From positions 1,922,001 through 1,986,000 of the forward strand of contig NZ_CP107852.1 in assembly GCF_036346875.1 (NCBI RefSeq): a stretch of 64,000 nucleotides of DNA, in the 5' to 3' direction. The stretch comes from Nocardia sp. NBC_00508 (GTDB lineage: Bacteria; Actinomycetota; Actinomycetes; Mycobacteriales; Mycobacteriaceae). Below are positions 53,239 through 61,832 of this stretch, one piece after another; within the stretch, counting starts at the first letter, position 1; every line of letters begins with the position of its first letter. The notes below the pieces were generated by a model, which did no database searches, was not told where the DNA came from, and saw only the letters and a program-made list of their open reading frames with translations. The position numbers were made by a program, and so were the translations under genes.

Positions 53239-54009
53239 ATGATCGGAGTGACTCCGGTACAACTCGCAGTGCTGACCGTGACCGGTCTGTTGGCCGGCGC
53301 GGCGAACGCCGTGGCGGGTGGCGGGTCGATGCTGTCGTTTCCCGCGCTGTTGGCGCTCGGCTTGCCGCCGGTCACGGCGAACGTCACGAACTCGGTCGCG
53401 GCCTTGCCGGGCTATCTCGGTGGATCGCTGGCTTACCGGCCGGAACTGACCGGCCAGCGCGGGCGCATTGTGCGACTCGGTGCGGTGAGCACGCTGGGCG
53501 CGACCGCCGGAGCGATCACGCTGCTGACGGTGAGCGCGGAGACGTTCCGCGCGGTAGTGCCCTGGCTGGTGCTGGCCTCCGCGGTTCTGCTCGCGGCCCA
53601 GCCGTGGCTCGTCGCCCGGCTGAACCGGCACCGCGTCGACGCCACCGGTGGGGCGGCCTTGATGTCGGCCCAGTTCGCCGCCGCCTTCTATGGCGGGTTC
53701 TTCATGGCGGGGCTGGGCATCGTCATCCTCGCCACGCTCGGGATGTTCCTCGACGACACCACGCAGCGGCTCAACGCGCTCAAAGGTGCGTTGTCGCTGG
53801 TCATCGGGATGGTCGTGACCGTAACGTTCGGCCTGCTCACCCCGGTGGCATGGGGTCCGGCCGCACTGCTGGCCCTGACCGGGCTGGCCGGGGGACGCCT
53901 CGGCGTCCAACTCGCCCGCCGTATCTCTGCTCCCGTGCTGCGCTGGACAGTCGCAGCGTGGGGTGCCGCGATCGCCGTCTCATTGGAGGTAAGCCGACAT
54001 GTTTCCTGA
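53239..54009 (+). CDS. TSUP (TauE/SafE) family permease
   Basis: 256 residues from ATG 53239 (GGGAGAGG upstream), about eight hydrophobic segments. TSUP pattern: GLLAGAANAVAGGGSMLSFPALLALGLPPVTANVTNSVAALPGYLGG, repeated in divergent form in the second half (FYGGFFMAGLGIVILATLG). These proteins carry sulfonates, sulfite or other small organic anions. First gene of the GntR-linked operon; overlaps the amidohydrolase start by 11 bases. Confidence 0.88.
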   Translation: MIGVTPVQLAVLTVTGLLAGAANAVAGGGSMLSFPALLALGLPPVTANVTNSVAALPGYLGGSLAYRPELTGQRGRIVRLGAVSTLGATAGAITLLTVSAETFRAVVPWLVLASAVLLAAQPWLVARLNRHRVDATGGAALMSAQFAAAFYGGFFMAGLGIVILATLGMFLDDTTQRLNALKGALSLVIGMVVTVTFGLLTPVAWGPAALLALTGLAGGRLGVQLARRISAPVLRWTVAAWGAAIAVSLEVSRHVS

Positions 54010-55345
54010 CTCCGACCTGCCCGCTCGCGCGGATTTGCTGATCACCGATGTCACCGCGCTGACGATGGATCCACGTCTCGGCGATCTCGAACACGCCACG
54101 ATACGCATCGAAGACGGGGTGATCACCGAGATCGGCGTCGACCCGATGGACCCCGCGGGCGCTCGCGTGCTCGATGGAGCTGGACTGCTGGCGCTGCCGG
54201 GTTTCGTCGACACCCATTGGCATCTCTGGAACAGCCTGCTGCGCGGCACCGTGTCCGACGCGCCGGGACGTGACTACTTCTCGGTCAAGCGCGGCCTCGG
54301 ACCGTTCCACGACATCGAGGACTTCTACTGGGCCGCGCGCTTCGCCCTCGCCGAGGCGGTGACCGCGGGCATCACCACCGTGCACAACTGGGACCACAAC
54401 GTCCGCTCCCCCGACGATGCCGACGCGAACGTGCGGGCTCAGCTCGACGCGGGCATTCGCGGCCGGTTCTCCTACGGTCCGCGCGACTCCAGCACACCCG
54501 AGGCGACCATGGATCTGGCCGACCTGCGCGTCTTCATCGATCGCTGGCCTGCCAGTCGGACCGGTGGCCTGGTGGATGTCGGCGTCGCGCTGCGCGGCCC
54601 GCACCGGACGCCGGAGTCGGTCTACCGCGCCGAGTGGCGCAGCGCTCGCGAATGGGGTCTGCCGATCACGCTGCACTGCGACCGCTGCCTGCGGGAAACC
54701 GACTGCCGCACATGTGGTCTCGTCCGCTTCGACGACGAGGGGCTGCTCGGTCCGGACGTGCAGGTCGTACACGCGGTACATGCGTCCGGCGCCGACATCA
54801 CCGCGCTGGCCGCGACCGGAACGCACGTGTCGCTCAGCCCGATCACCGAGCTGCGCACAATGGGGTTCCCCCTGGTAACGGAGCTACTCGAAGCCGGAGT
54901 CGTGGTCTCGCTGTCCACCGACACGCTCGCCATGCCGACCGCGCCGGACGTGTTCAGCACCTTGCGCGCAGTGGAGGCAGTCGAGAGTGCGCGTTGCGGC
55001 GCCGATCGCGCGCCGAGCCCGCGGCGGCTGCTGCAGCTGGCAACCGTCGACGGCGCCCGCGACCTCGGGATCGACGCGGTGACCGGTTCGCTGTCCCCTG
55101 GCAAACGCGCGGATCTCATCCTGCTCGACGCGCGATCGTCCAACCTGCTGCCCTCCGGCGATGCCGCCGAGGCGTTGGTCCGGCAGGGCCGCGCGACCGA
55201 TATCACGACTGTCGTCGTCGACGGCCGCGTGCTGCTGGACGACAGGCAGCTCACCCAACCGTCCGCCCGCACCGCGGTGGCCGACGCGGACGCGCGGCGG
55301 GACGCGCTGGTCGAGCGGGCACGGACGGCAGGGGCCTGGAAATGA
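53999..55345 (+). CDS. Metal-dependent amidohydrolase (cytosine deaminase/chlorohydrolase class)
   Basis: 448 residues. Composite domain start (ADLLITDVTALTMDPRLGDLEHATIRIEDGVITEIG), metal HxH at 73-75 (GFVDTHWHLWN), further ligands likely His226 in LHCDR and His258/261, and the essential Asp308 in LSTDT. The family hydrolyses or deaminates N-heterocycles. The substrate here is unknown, but the TSUP, MFS and hydrolase neighbours suggest a cyclic amide or amidine is opened. A cluster of cysteines (CDRCLRETDCRTCG) is an oddity. Cytosolic. Confidence 0.87.
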   Translation: MFPDSDLPARADLLITDVTALTMDPRLGDLEHATIRIEDGVITEIGVDPMDPAGARVLDGAGLLALPGFVDTHWHLWNSLLRGTVSDAPGRDYFSVKRGLGPFHDIEDFYWAARFALAEAVTAGITTVHNWDHNVRSPDDADANVRAQLDAGIRGRFSYGPRDSSTPEATMDLADLRVFIDRWPASRTGGLVDVGVALRGPHRTPESVYRAEWRSAREWGLPITLHCDRCLRETDCRTCGLVRFDDEGLLGPDVQVVHAVHASGADITALAATGTHVSLSPITELRTMGFPLVTELLEAGVVVSLSTDTLAMPTAPDVFSTLRAVEAVESARCGADRAPSPRRLLQLATVDGARDLGIDAVTGSLSPGKRADLILLDARSSNLLPSGDAAEALVRQGRATDITTVVVDGRVLLDDRQLTQPSARTAVADADARRDALVERARTAGAWK

Positions 55346-55389
55346 CCGAATCACACTCGACGACAACACAAACGGCGGTGCACCAATGA
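55342..55389 (+). CDS. 15-residue mini-ORF linking amidohydrolase and MFS genes
   Basis: The frame ATG...TGA encodes MTESHSTTTQTAVHQ. Its ATG overlaps the amidohydrolase stop (ATGA at 55342-55345) and its stop overlaps the MFS start (ATGA at 55386-55389). GGGG lies about 10 bases before. The double overlap suggests it passes ribosomes from one gene to the next. It may instead simply be a spacer. Confidence 0.4.
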   Translation: MTESHSTTTQTAVHQ

Positions 55390-56651
55390 CCACGAACGTC
55401 GCCACGGTCCCTTCGACAGGAGCACGTGTCGCCACCCGGCCGGCCATCGCGTTCTTCGCGCTGCTGTTGCTCGCCTATTCGGTGAACGCAATGGATCGGA
55501 TGGTTTTTCCCGTACTGCTGTCCGATGTCCGGGCCGAATACGGGTTCACGCTCGACCAGTCGGGCCTGCAGTCGACCATGTTCGCGCTCGGCATGGGAAT
55601 CACCGGCATTCCCGCGGGCATCGCCGTGGCCCGATTCGGTCGCCGCAGGCTGATCGTCGTCGGCACCGTGCTCTTCTCCGTCGCCACCGTGCTGACCGTG
55701 GTGAGCGTGGGCTTTGCCGACATGCTCGCCTGGCGGGTGCTCTCCGGTGTCGGTGAAGCGCTGCAGCTCGCGGCGATCATCACCGTTGCCGCGGGCGCGT
55801 TTCCGCGCCATCGCGGCCTCGCGATCGGCGCGGTGAACATGGCGTTCGCGACGGGATCGGTCATCGGCCCGCTCGTTGCGACCGCCCTGCTGGTCGAACA
55901 TGGCACCTGGCGTTCTCCGATGATCGTCTTCGGGCTCTTGGGCCTGGTCCTGGCGGTCGCCGTGCTCGTGCTGGTGCCGCTCCGGTTCACCGAGGTCGGC
56001 TCACCGGAACGTGTTGTGGAGACTGCGGATTCGCGCCACCGCGGCGGCGCCGGATCGGTGCTGTCCTGGAATCCGATGCTGCTCGCCGTGGTGACCGTCC
56101 TGTTCGGGCTCGTCGACTTCGCCTACATCGGCCTGTACGCCACCTTCCTTCGCGAACACCTCGGGTTCACCCCGGGACAGGCCGGGCTCGCAGTCAGCCT
56201 GTCCGGCCTGGCCGCCTTCGCCTCCCCCTTGGGCGGGTGGCTCAGCGACCGGCTCGACCCGCGGCTGTGCCTCGCCCTGCTCAACGTCCTCACGGCCGCC
56301 TCGGCCGCGGCACTGTTCCTCGGGCCCCCGACGCCGGGCTGGCATGCTGCGTTCTCCTTCCTGTTCGGGCTCTTCGCGAGCAGCGGCATGTACGTGGCGC
56401 TGGCCGGGCTGCTGGTCAAGTCCGTACGTCCGGAGATCGCCGGGCATGCCTCGGGACTGTTCATCACCTGTATCTACGTCGCCGCAGGGGTCGCCGGGTA
56501 CCTGCTGAGCCGCATGGTCACCCTCCTCGGTTGGAACAGCGCCGGTCTGATCCAGATCGCCGGGCTCTCCCTGGTCGGCGCCGCCCTGTCGGTGCTGCTG
56601 CGTCCGGCGCTGTTCAGCTCCATCGCCGCCCCTGGAAAGGAAGCCTCATGA
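55386..56651 (+). CDS. MFS permease of the catabolic operon
   Basis: 421 residues from ATG 55386, 12 helices. MFS motif A: AGIAVARFGRRRLIVVG after helix 2, and GGWLSDRLDPRLCLALL in the second half. The AYSVNAMDRMVFPVLLSDVRAEYGFTLDQSGLQSTMFALGMG start resembles ACS/oxalate-type anion:cation symporters that import organic acids. It overlaps the following hydrolase gene by 4 bases (ATGA), so is part of the same transcript. Confidence 0.9.
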   Translation: MTTNVATVPSTGARVATRPAIAFFALLLLAYSVNAMDRMVFPVLLSDVRAEYGFTLDQSGLQSTMFALGMGITGIPAGIAVARFGRRRLIVVGTVLFSVATVLTVVSVGFADMLAWRVLSGVGEALQLAAIITVAAGAFPRHRGLAIGAVNMAFATGSVIGPLVATALLVEHGTWRSPMIVFGLLGLVLAVAVLVLVPLRFTEVGSPERVVETADSRHRGGAGSVLSWNPMLLAVVTVLFGLVDFAYIGLYATFLREHLGFTPGQAGLAVSLSGLAAFASPLGGWLSDRLDPRLCLALLNVLTAASAAALFLGPPTPGWHAAFSFLFGLFASSGMYVALAGLLVKSVRPEIAGHASGLFITCIYVAAGVAGYLLSRMVTLLGWNSAGLIQIAGLSLVGAALSVLLRPALFSSIAAPGKEAS

Positions 56652-57355
56652 CCTTGTTGTTCAGCCTCACCGCCAGCACGGTGCCGGTGGTCGGCTCCGA
56701 CCGGTTGTTCCCGGTGCGCCGGGTGTACTGCGTCGGCCGCAACTACCTCGACCATGTGCGGGAAATGCGAGAGGGCGACGAGCGTGACAAGCCGTTCTTC
56801 TTCCAGAAGCCGCCCGACGCCGTCGTCGGGGACGGGGCTCGGGTGCCATACCCGCCGCGCACCGCCGACTTCGAGTTCGAGGGCGAGCTCGTCGTCGCCG
56901 TCGGTGCCGAAGGCGTCGACGTGCCGGTCGAACGGGCCCTGGAACTGGTCTTCGGCTACGCCGCGGGCATCGACCTCACCCGCCGCGATCGGCAGCGCGA
57001 CTGCCGGGAACGACAGGTGGCCTGGGAAGCGGGAAAGTCCTTCGACGCCTCGGCGCCATGCGGCCCGATCACCCCGGCCGCGGCCGCGGGCGATGTCGGT
57101 GCTGCCGAGCTGCGCCTCACCGTCGACGGCGCTGTACGTCAGCACACCCGGATCGCGCACATGATCTGGAACGTCGCCGAGATCCTTGCCCACCTCTCGA
57201 TGGACTACCGGCTCATGCCGGGCGACCTCGTCTACACGGGCACCCCGGCGGGCGTCGCCGCCCTCCGACCCGGAAACGAGGTCCGGGTGGACATCGATGG
57301 GCTCACCCCACTGACCGTCACCATCGCTGAAAGGAAGAACCATGCGACCCACTGA
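56648..57355 (+). CDS. Fumarylpyruvate hydrolase-like FAH-family enzyme
   Basis: 235 residues from ATG 56648. FAH domain: FPVRRVYCVGRNYLDHVREMREG, FFFQKPPDAVV, metal glutamates in DFEFEGELVVAVG (Glu78, Glu80), GYAAGIDLTRRDRQ, AWEAGKSFDASAP and PGDLVYTGTPAGVAAL. Closest in layout to fumarylpyruvate hydrolase of the gentisate pathway, which cleaves a C-C bond in a 1,3-diketo acid. No gentisate dioxygenase is nearby, so the true substrate may be a related acyl-pyruvate from ring opening. Overlaps the deacetylase gene by 14 bases. Confidence 0.9.
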   Translation: MTLLFSLTASTVPVVGSDRLFPVRRVYCVGRNYLDHVREMREGDERDKPFFFQKPPDAVVGDGARVPYPPRTADFEFEGELVVAVGAEGVDVPVERALELVFGYAAGIDLTRRDRQRDCRERQVAWEAGKSFDASAPCGPITPAAAAGDVGAAELRLTVDGAVRQHTRIAHMIWNVAEILAHLSMDYRLMPGDLVYTGTPAGVAALRPGNEVRVDIDGLTPLTVTIAERKNHATH

Positions 57356-58238
57356 GCGCATCGACTACGACCCGATCGACGGCCGGGCACCGCTGCATCT
57401 GCCTGGCGGGGCAAAGGTGGCCGTGTGGCTGATCGTCAATGTCGAGGAATGGTCGGACTCGGAGCCGATGCCACGCACCGTCCTCACCCCGCCCGCGGGC
57501 GGGGTGCCATCGCCTGACGTGCCCAACTGGGCGTGGCACGAATACGGCAATCGCGTCGGCTTCTGGCGCATGCTGCGGGTGCTCGACGCATACGAGATCC
57601 CGGTGGCCCTCGCCGTCAACGGATCAGCGGTCGCCGCCTACCCCCAGATCACCTCCGCCGCTACCGCGCGGAACTGGGAGTTCATCGGGCACGGCTACAC
57701 CCAGAAGAACATGCAAAAGGTCGACGACGAACGCCTCGACATCCAGCGCACGCGCGACGCCATCGCGGCGGCAACCGGTAGGCCCCCGCGCGGCTGGCTC
57801 GGCCCCGGGCTCACCGAGACCTGGGAGACTCCCGACATCCTGGTCGAAGAGGGCTACGAGTACGTCTGCGACTGGGTGCTCGACGACCAGCCCACGCTAC
57901 TGCGCACCCGCACCGCACCGATCGTCAACGTGCCCTACACCCAGGAGTGCAACGACGTCGCGATGATGCTGATCCAGCACCATTCCGCCGACGAGTACCG
58001 GCAGCGGGCGATCGACCAGTTCGACCAGCTCCTGGCGGACGCCCGCGCCGACGGCTCAGCCCGCGTGATGGCGCTGGTCGTCCATCCCTACATCATGGGC
58101 GTCCCCCACCGACTGCGGTATCTGGACCGGGCACTGCGCCACATCAGCGCGCATCCCGAGGCGCACTTCTGCACCGGCGAGCAGATCCTCGACGCCTACA
58201 TCAACCACCTGGGTGCGGTACCAGGGCCGGTGACGTAG
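57342..58238 (+). CDS. Polysaccharide-deacetylase-fold amidase, PuuE-like
   Basis: 298 residues. NodB-fold features as in PuuE allantoinases: VAVWLIVNVEEWSDSEPMPRTVLTPPAG, EYGNRVGFWRMLRVLDAYEIPVALAVNG, GHGYTQKNMQKVDDERLDIQRT, GWLGPGLTETWETPDIL and HPYIMGVPHRLRYLDRAL. Allantoinase-type members open cyclic ureides. No signal peptide, so it works in the cytosol, not on cell-wall polymers. With the amidohydrolase and FAH-type enzyme it suggests degradation of an N-heterocycle or ureide. Confidence 0.87.
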   Translation: MRPTERIDYDPIDGRAPLHLPGGAKVAVWLIVNVEEWSDSEPMPRTVLTPPAGGVPSPDVPNWAWHEYGNRVGFWRMLRVLDAYEIPVALAVNGSAVAAYPQITSAATARNWEFIGHGYTQKNMQKVDDERLDIQRTRDAIAAATGRPPRGWLGPGLTETWETPDILVEEGYEYVCDWVLDDQPTLLRTRTAPIVNVPYTQECNDVAMMLIQHHSADEYRQRAIDQFDQLLADARADGSARVMALVVHPYIMGVPHRLRYLDRALRHISAHPEAHFCTGEQILDAYINHLGAVPGPVT

Positions 58239-58312
58239 CAGCGCCACGCAGGAGCGGTTGATCCGACCCGCGCGAGGTCGGCCACGACGCTGCGACCGCA
58301 ACATCAGCCCAT

Positions 58313-58361
58313 GAAACGCCGAACGGGTCACCAGTTTTCTGGTGACCCGTTCGGCGGTTTC
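58313..58361. terminator. Long bidirectional terminator
   Basis: A 22-bp stem with one bulge (58313-58334 with 58339-58361) and TTTT loop, between the deacetylase stop and the convergent L,D-transpeptidase stop. Confidence 0.85.
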
Positions 58362-58371
58362 GTGCTGTGGC

Positions 58372-59604
58372 TCAGCGGTTGTCGTCCGCGTTGCCGACTT
58401 TCCAGACCGGCCAGGGAATGTTCCAGTCGCCCAAGCCGTCCACGCCGGAGAGGGTGCCGCCAACGGTGTTCTTCACGATCGTGATGTCACCGCGCTTGGC
58501 GTTCTGGTACACCCATTGCGCGTTCGCCGGGCTGAGGTTCAGACAGCCGTGACTGGTGTTGCTGTAGCCCTGCGCACCGACCGACCAGGGCGCCGAGTGG
58601 AAGAAGATGCCGCTGTAGGACAGTCGCGTCGCGTAGTCCACCGGCGTCTTGTACCCGTCCGGGGAGTTGACCGCCACACCGTAGGTCGAGGAATCCATGA
58701 TGATCTTCTCGTGCCGGTCGGCCACGATGTAGACGCCGTTGTCGGTGGGCGTGCCTGCCTTGCCCATCGAGGTCGGCATGGTCCGGATCACTTGACCGTT
58801 CTGCTCGACGGTCACCTGTTTGGTGTTGTCGTCTGCGGTGAAGACCACCGCGTCGCCGATGGTGAAGAACGAGTGGATGTTGTCCTGGCCGTAGAGACCG
58901 TCACCGAGATCACGCCCATAGACGTTCACGTCGATGGTGACCTTCGTCCCCGGTGCCCAGAAATGCTCCGGTCGCCAGCGCACCTCGCGGTTGTTCACCC
59001 AGTAGAACGCGCCATCCACCGGCGGCTCGGTAGTGACTTTGATCGCGGCCTGCGCGGCCTTGCGGTCGGGGATGTTCTCGTCGAACTGGACGGCCACCGG
59101 CTGACCGATGCCGACCACCTCCGCTTCGCCAGGCACCAGATAGGGCTTGGTCTGGTTGTCCGGCGAGCTGGTGGTGAAGCTGAGCGTCGCGGAGTTCGCG
59201 CCGCCGAGCCCGATCGCGTCGGCCTTCAGCCGGTAGGTCTTGCCGTAGCCGAGCACCTCGGTGGTCTCCCAGGACCGTCCGTCAGCGGCCAGCTTGCCGT
59301 TCACCGATTTGCCCTGCGGGCTGACCAGGCTCACGGTGGTGAATTTGCCGTCCTCGACCTTGAACGCCATCGGCATCCCCGGCGAGACCCCCACCTCGCC
59401 GTCCTTGACCGGAGACAGCAGCTTGGGCTTGATCAATTCCGTGATGGGGTTGCGGTCGATCACCGCCTGCGCTGCCTGCGAGGCGTCCGATGACGAACAT
59501 CCCGTCAACGTCAGCGCCGCGACGGCGACGACGATGACAGGTGCGGCGATCGTGCGTATCGACCACCGTGTGGCCGGTCTGCGCCGACCCTGACCAACGT
59601 TCAT
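58372..59604 (-). CDS. ldtB: L,D-transpeptidase (LdtMt2 type) lipoprotein
   Basis: 410 residues. Lipoprotein signal with lipobox LTGC, Cys36 modified. Two Ig-like domains (about 60-250) precede the YkuD catalytic domain with His336 and catalytic Cys354 in NTSHGCLNL, the same numbering as LdtMt2 (Rv2518c). It makes 3-3 cross-links in peptidoglycan outside the membrane and is the target of carbapenems. It has the C-terminal tail (WNIPWPVWKVG) known from the family. Confidence 0.95.
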   Translation of the reverse strand: MNVGQGRRRPATRWSIRTIAAPVIVVAVAALTLTGCSSSDASQAAQAVIDRNPITELIKPKLLSPVKDGEVGVSPGMPMAFKVEDGKFTTVSLVSPQGKSVNGKLAADGRSWETTEVLGYGKTYRLKADAIGLGGANSATLSFTTSSPDNQTKPYLVPGEAEVVGIGQPVAVQFDENIPDRKAAQAAIKVTTEPPVDGAFYWVNNREVRWRPEHFWAPGTKVTIDVNVYGRDLGDGLYGQDNIHSFFTIGDAVVFTADDNTKQVTVEQNGQVIRTMPTSMGKAGTPTDNGVYIVADRHEKIIMDSSTYGVAVNSPDGYKTPVDYATRLSYSGIFFHSAPWSVGAQGYSNTSHGCLNLSPANAQWVYQNAKRGDITIVKNTVGGTLSGVDGLGDWNIPWPVWKVGNADDNR

Positions 59605-59908
59605 TTCAACCCCGTTTCAAGTCTCGGTGCTCCCGGAACACACCGATGGCTTCGGATACCCACCACGCCGCGCACCCCGCCGTGTCGCGGGCGGTCGGGA
59701 CCACAATCGGACATTCTGCCAGCACGTCACGCCTGGGCCAATGTGAATACCGCGCCCGTCACTGCAGCGTTACAACCGATAGATCAACCTCCGGAATCCC
59801 CGCCGTTACCGGCGCGGCAAGCCGCCGCATCGGCGCCGGTCAGGACACGATTTCACTTCTGCCACCCCGGCCTGTTAAGGTTTGTCCCGCATCGGAACAC
59901 GGATGCGC
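59605..59908. other. 304-base region between ldtB and tRNA-Lys
   Basis: No gene seen. It should hold the ldtB promoter (minus strand) and the tRNA-Lys promoter (plus strand; TTAAGG-type -10 near 59874). Confidence 0.4.
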
Positions 59909-59981
<73 letters not shown>

Positions 59982-59996
59982 CAACACAGACGCAAC

Positions 59997-60039
59997 GTGC
60001 CCTTGCCAGTTACCAGACGGCAAGGGCACGTTCTTTCTT
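59997..60039 (+). terminator. Intrinsic terminator of tRNA-Lys
   Basis: An 11-bp stem (59997-60007 with 60019-60029) with an 11-base loop and a TTCTTTCTT tail, 15 bases after the tRNA. Confidence 0.85.
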
Positions 60040-60169
60040 CTCCGGCAGGTCCACGATTTCCGTGACCTTCGCGTGACCTGCGGATCTTCCCAGAAGCACC
60101 AGGGGTCTCAATTCGGACAGCACTACCTCCGCGAGCCCGCTGAAATCCAGTCCGCAAGCCAAAAAAATC

Positions 60170-60185
60170 TGTGACGTAGCACACA
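60170..60185. promoter_or_regulatory. Crp/GlxR-like binding site
   Basis: TGTGA-CGTAGC-ACACA matches the TGTGA-N6-TCACA consensus at nine of ten half-site positions. In mycobacteria and Streptomyces cAMP receptor proteins control rpfA-like muralytic genes. Here it lies about 510 bases before the SLT-domain gene. Confidence 0.5.
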
Positions 60186-60695
60186 TCAGGTTTATCGGCA
60201 AAGCCCCAGCTCGGATAACGATTCGGCAACCTCGCGGTGGGCCTTCCAAGATCAGCAGCCCCGTTCATTCACTGCTCGTTCACCGTACGTTAACCAAGCG
60301 TGACCATTCTGCAATCAGGTCACAAAGCGACCTGGAGTTTGGTCAGCCGAGGAGATTTAGACACCGATTCGGTAACGATCGCACGGACGGCAACTGTCAG
60401 CCACGCGATCGGCGGAGCGAAATCCGGCAACGGACCCGCGATCCCATTCTTCCGCCCGTCGCTTCGCATCGCGAGATGCGGAGTCCCGCGCGACACCGCG
60501 CTCCAGGCCCCACCGAGGGCGAACCGGCGCCGCACGCACGAAGTGCGCCGCGTTCCGGGGACACGTTCCCCCACAACCAAACCAAACAACAGCAGATGGC
60601 CGTTTCGGCGAACGTCCACGAGCGTCCGCCGCAGGATCCGTGCTGCCCGAACGCGGCCGGATCGAGAAAGTCCCCGAACAAGGAACCGATTCGCA

Positions 60696-61349
60696 ATGCC
60701 TGACAGACGCCTTTCCGCCCTTCGCCGTCCCTCCCTTCGCGAAACCATCACCGTCGCCGTCGCCGCCGCGGGTGTCGTGGCCGTGGCAGCCTCCTCCGCG
60801 GCATCCGTGGCCGACAACAGCGTCCCGTCTCGCATCGCCATGGTGTCCGAGCAGCAGCCTGCCGCCGCACCCGTGGCCGCACCCGCGCCCGCCGCCCCGG
60901 CTCCCGCCACCGCCCCGGCTCCCGCCGCCGCACCGGTCGCGGAGGCCATCCCCGCGCCCATGCCTGCTCCCGCGCCCGCCGCCGAGCCGGCCCCGGCGCC
61001 GATGCCCGCCCCGGCCCCACCGGTCTATCCGAACAATCTGGACGGCTGGATCCGCAACGCCCTCGACATCATGCGGGCGAACAACATCCCGGGCAGCTAC
61101 GACGGCATCCACCGCAACATCCTGCGCGAGTCGTCCGGTAACCCGCAGGCCATCAACCTGTGGGACTCCAACGCCGCCGCCGGCATCCCGTCCAAGGGTC
61201 TGCTGCAGGTGATCGATCCGACCTTCCGCTCCTACCACGTCGAAGGCACCTCCTGGGACATCTGGGATCCGGTCGCCAACATCGTCGCCGCCTGCAACTA
61301 CGCGGCGCACCGCTACGGCTCGATGGACAACGTCAACAGCGCGTACTGA
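60696..61349 (+). CDS. Exported SLT-domain (lytic transglycosylase-like) protein with Ala/Pro linker
   Basis: 217 residues from ATG 60696 (AGGAACC upstream). Signal-peptide-like N-terminus: RRPSLRETITVAVAAAGVVAVAASSAASVA. It is followed by an 80-residue Ala/Pro-rich low-complexity linker (PAPA...PAPMPAP) and a C-terminal SLT domain: catalytic Glu in NILRESSGNPQAINLWDSNAAAGIPSKGLLQVIDPTFRSY. Predicted cell-wall muramidase acting outside the membrane, related in role to Rpf/transglycosylases. Monocistronic with its own terminator. Confidence 0.85.
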   Translation: MPDRRLSALRRPSLRETITVAVAAAGVVAVAASSAASVADNSVPSRIAMVSEQQPAAAPVAAPAPAAPAPATAPAPAAAPVAEAIPAPMPAPAPAAEPAPAPMPAPAPPVYPNNLDGWIRNALDIMRANNIPGSYDGIHRNILRESSGNPQAINLWDSNAAAGIPSKGLLQVIDPTFRSYHVEGTSWDIWDPVANIVAACNYAAHRYGSMDNVNSAY

Positions 61350-61368
61350 GCCTCCAGCACCGCCACGC

Positions 61369-61398
61369 AGCCTCCCCATCCGACGATGGGGAGGCTGC
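61369..61398 (+). terminator. Terminator of the SLT gene
   Basis: A perfect 13-bp stem (61369-61381 with 61386-61398) and 4-base loop, 20 bases after the stop. Confidence 0.75.
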
Positions 61399-61462
61399 GG
61401 CGCGTTCCGGCGGGTCCTCTCGGTCGGCTAGGGTCGATGCACCTCCGACCCATGGACACGCC

Positions 61463-61777
61463 ATGACCGACTACGCACACAGCGAGGCGGCGGCCAAGAG
61501 CCGCGCCGAGAAAGCGCGACGGCTGGCGGGCTACCTCTGGCAGCGCGGCATCACCGGAGCCGAGGTGCTCGCGATGTCCGGACCCGTGCGACGCAAACTG
61601 GCCAGGGCCGCAGAGACCAATCCGCCCAGCACCGACGAGACCTGGGTGACGGTCGCGACACTGCTGGACGAGAAGGACACCTGGGCCGCCCGGCATCCGG
61701 AGCATCCCGCGGCACGGCGCGAGCACGCCGACGAGAAGCTGCTCTGGGTCAAGCCGCCGATCCGGCCGTGGCCCTGA
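61463..61777 (+). CDS. Conserved small basic protein of unknown function
   Basis: 104 residues from ATG 61463. Helical, Ala/Arg/Glu-rich: MTDYAHSEAAAKSRAEKARRLAGYLWQRGITGAEVL, then SGPVRRKLARAAETNPPSTDETWVTVATLLDEKDTWAARHPEHPAARR. No membrane segment, no domain recognised. Gene-like codon use in line with the backbone. Confidence 0.7.
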   Translation: MTDYAHSEAAAKSRAEKARRLAGYLWQRGITGAEVLAMSGPVRRKLARAAETNPPSTDETWVTVATLLDEKDTWAARHPEHPAARREHADEKLLWVKPPIRPWP

Positions 61778-61832
61778 TCCTCTCCGAAAACCCTTCCCGC
61801 ACAATATTTTCCGCGTCTACTACAGGATTGCG

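Larger units (their letters stand above)
59982..60695. other. 714-base leader and promoter region of the SLT-domain gene
   Basis: No credible gene. It contains the tRNA-Lys terminator, a Crp/GlxR-like site (60170-60185) and about 500 further bases before the SLT gene. In other actinobacteria, genes for muralytic enzymes often carry a c-di-AMP (ydaO/yuaA) riboswitch in such a leader. I could not confirm the conserved core by eye. Confidence 0.45.

Noticed and set aside
60696..61349. Resuscitation-promoting factor (Rpf)
   Set aside because: The catalytic domain reads as an SLT transglycosylase (RESSGNPQAINLWDSNAAAG) rather than the Rpf domain pattern (WDxxAxCESGGNW).
60320..61379. Ala/Gly-rich minus-strand frames opposite the SLT gene
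   Set aside because: They are complements of the Ala/Pro linker repeats; no start or domain support.
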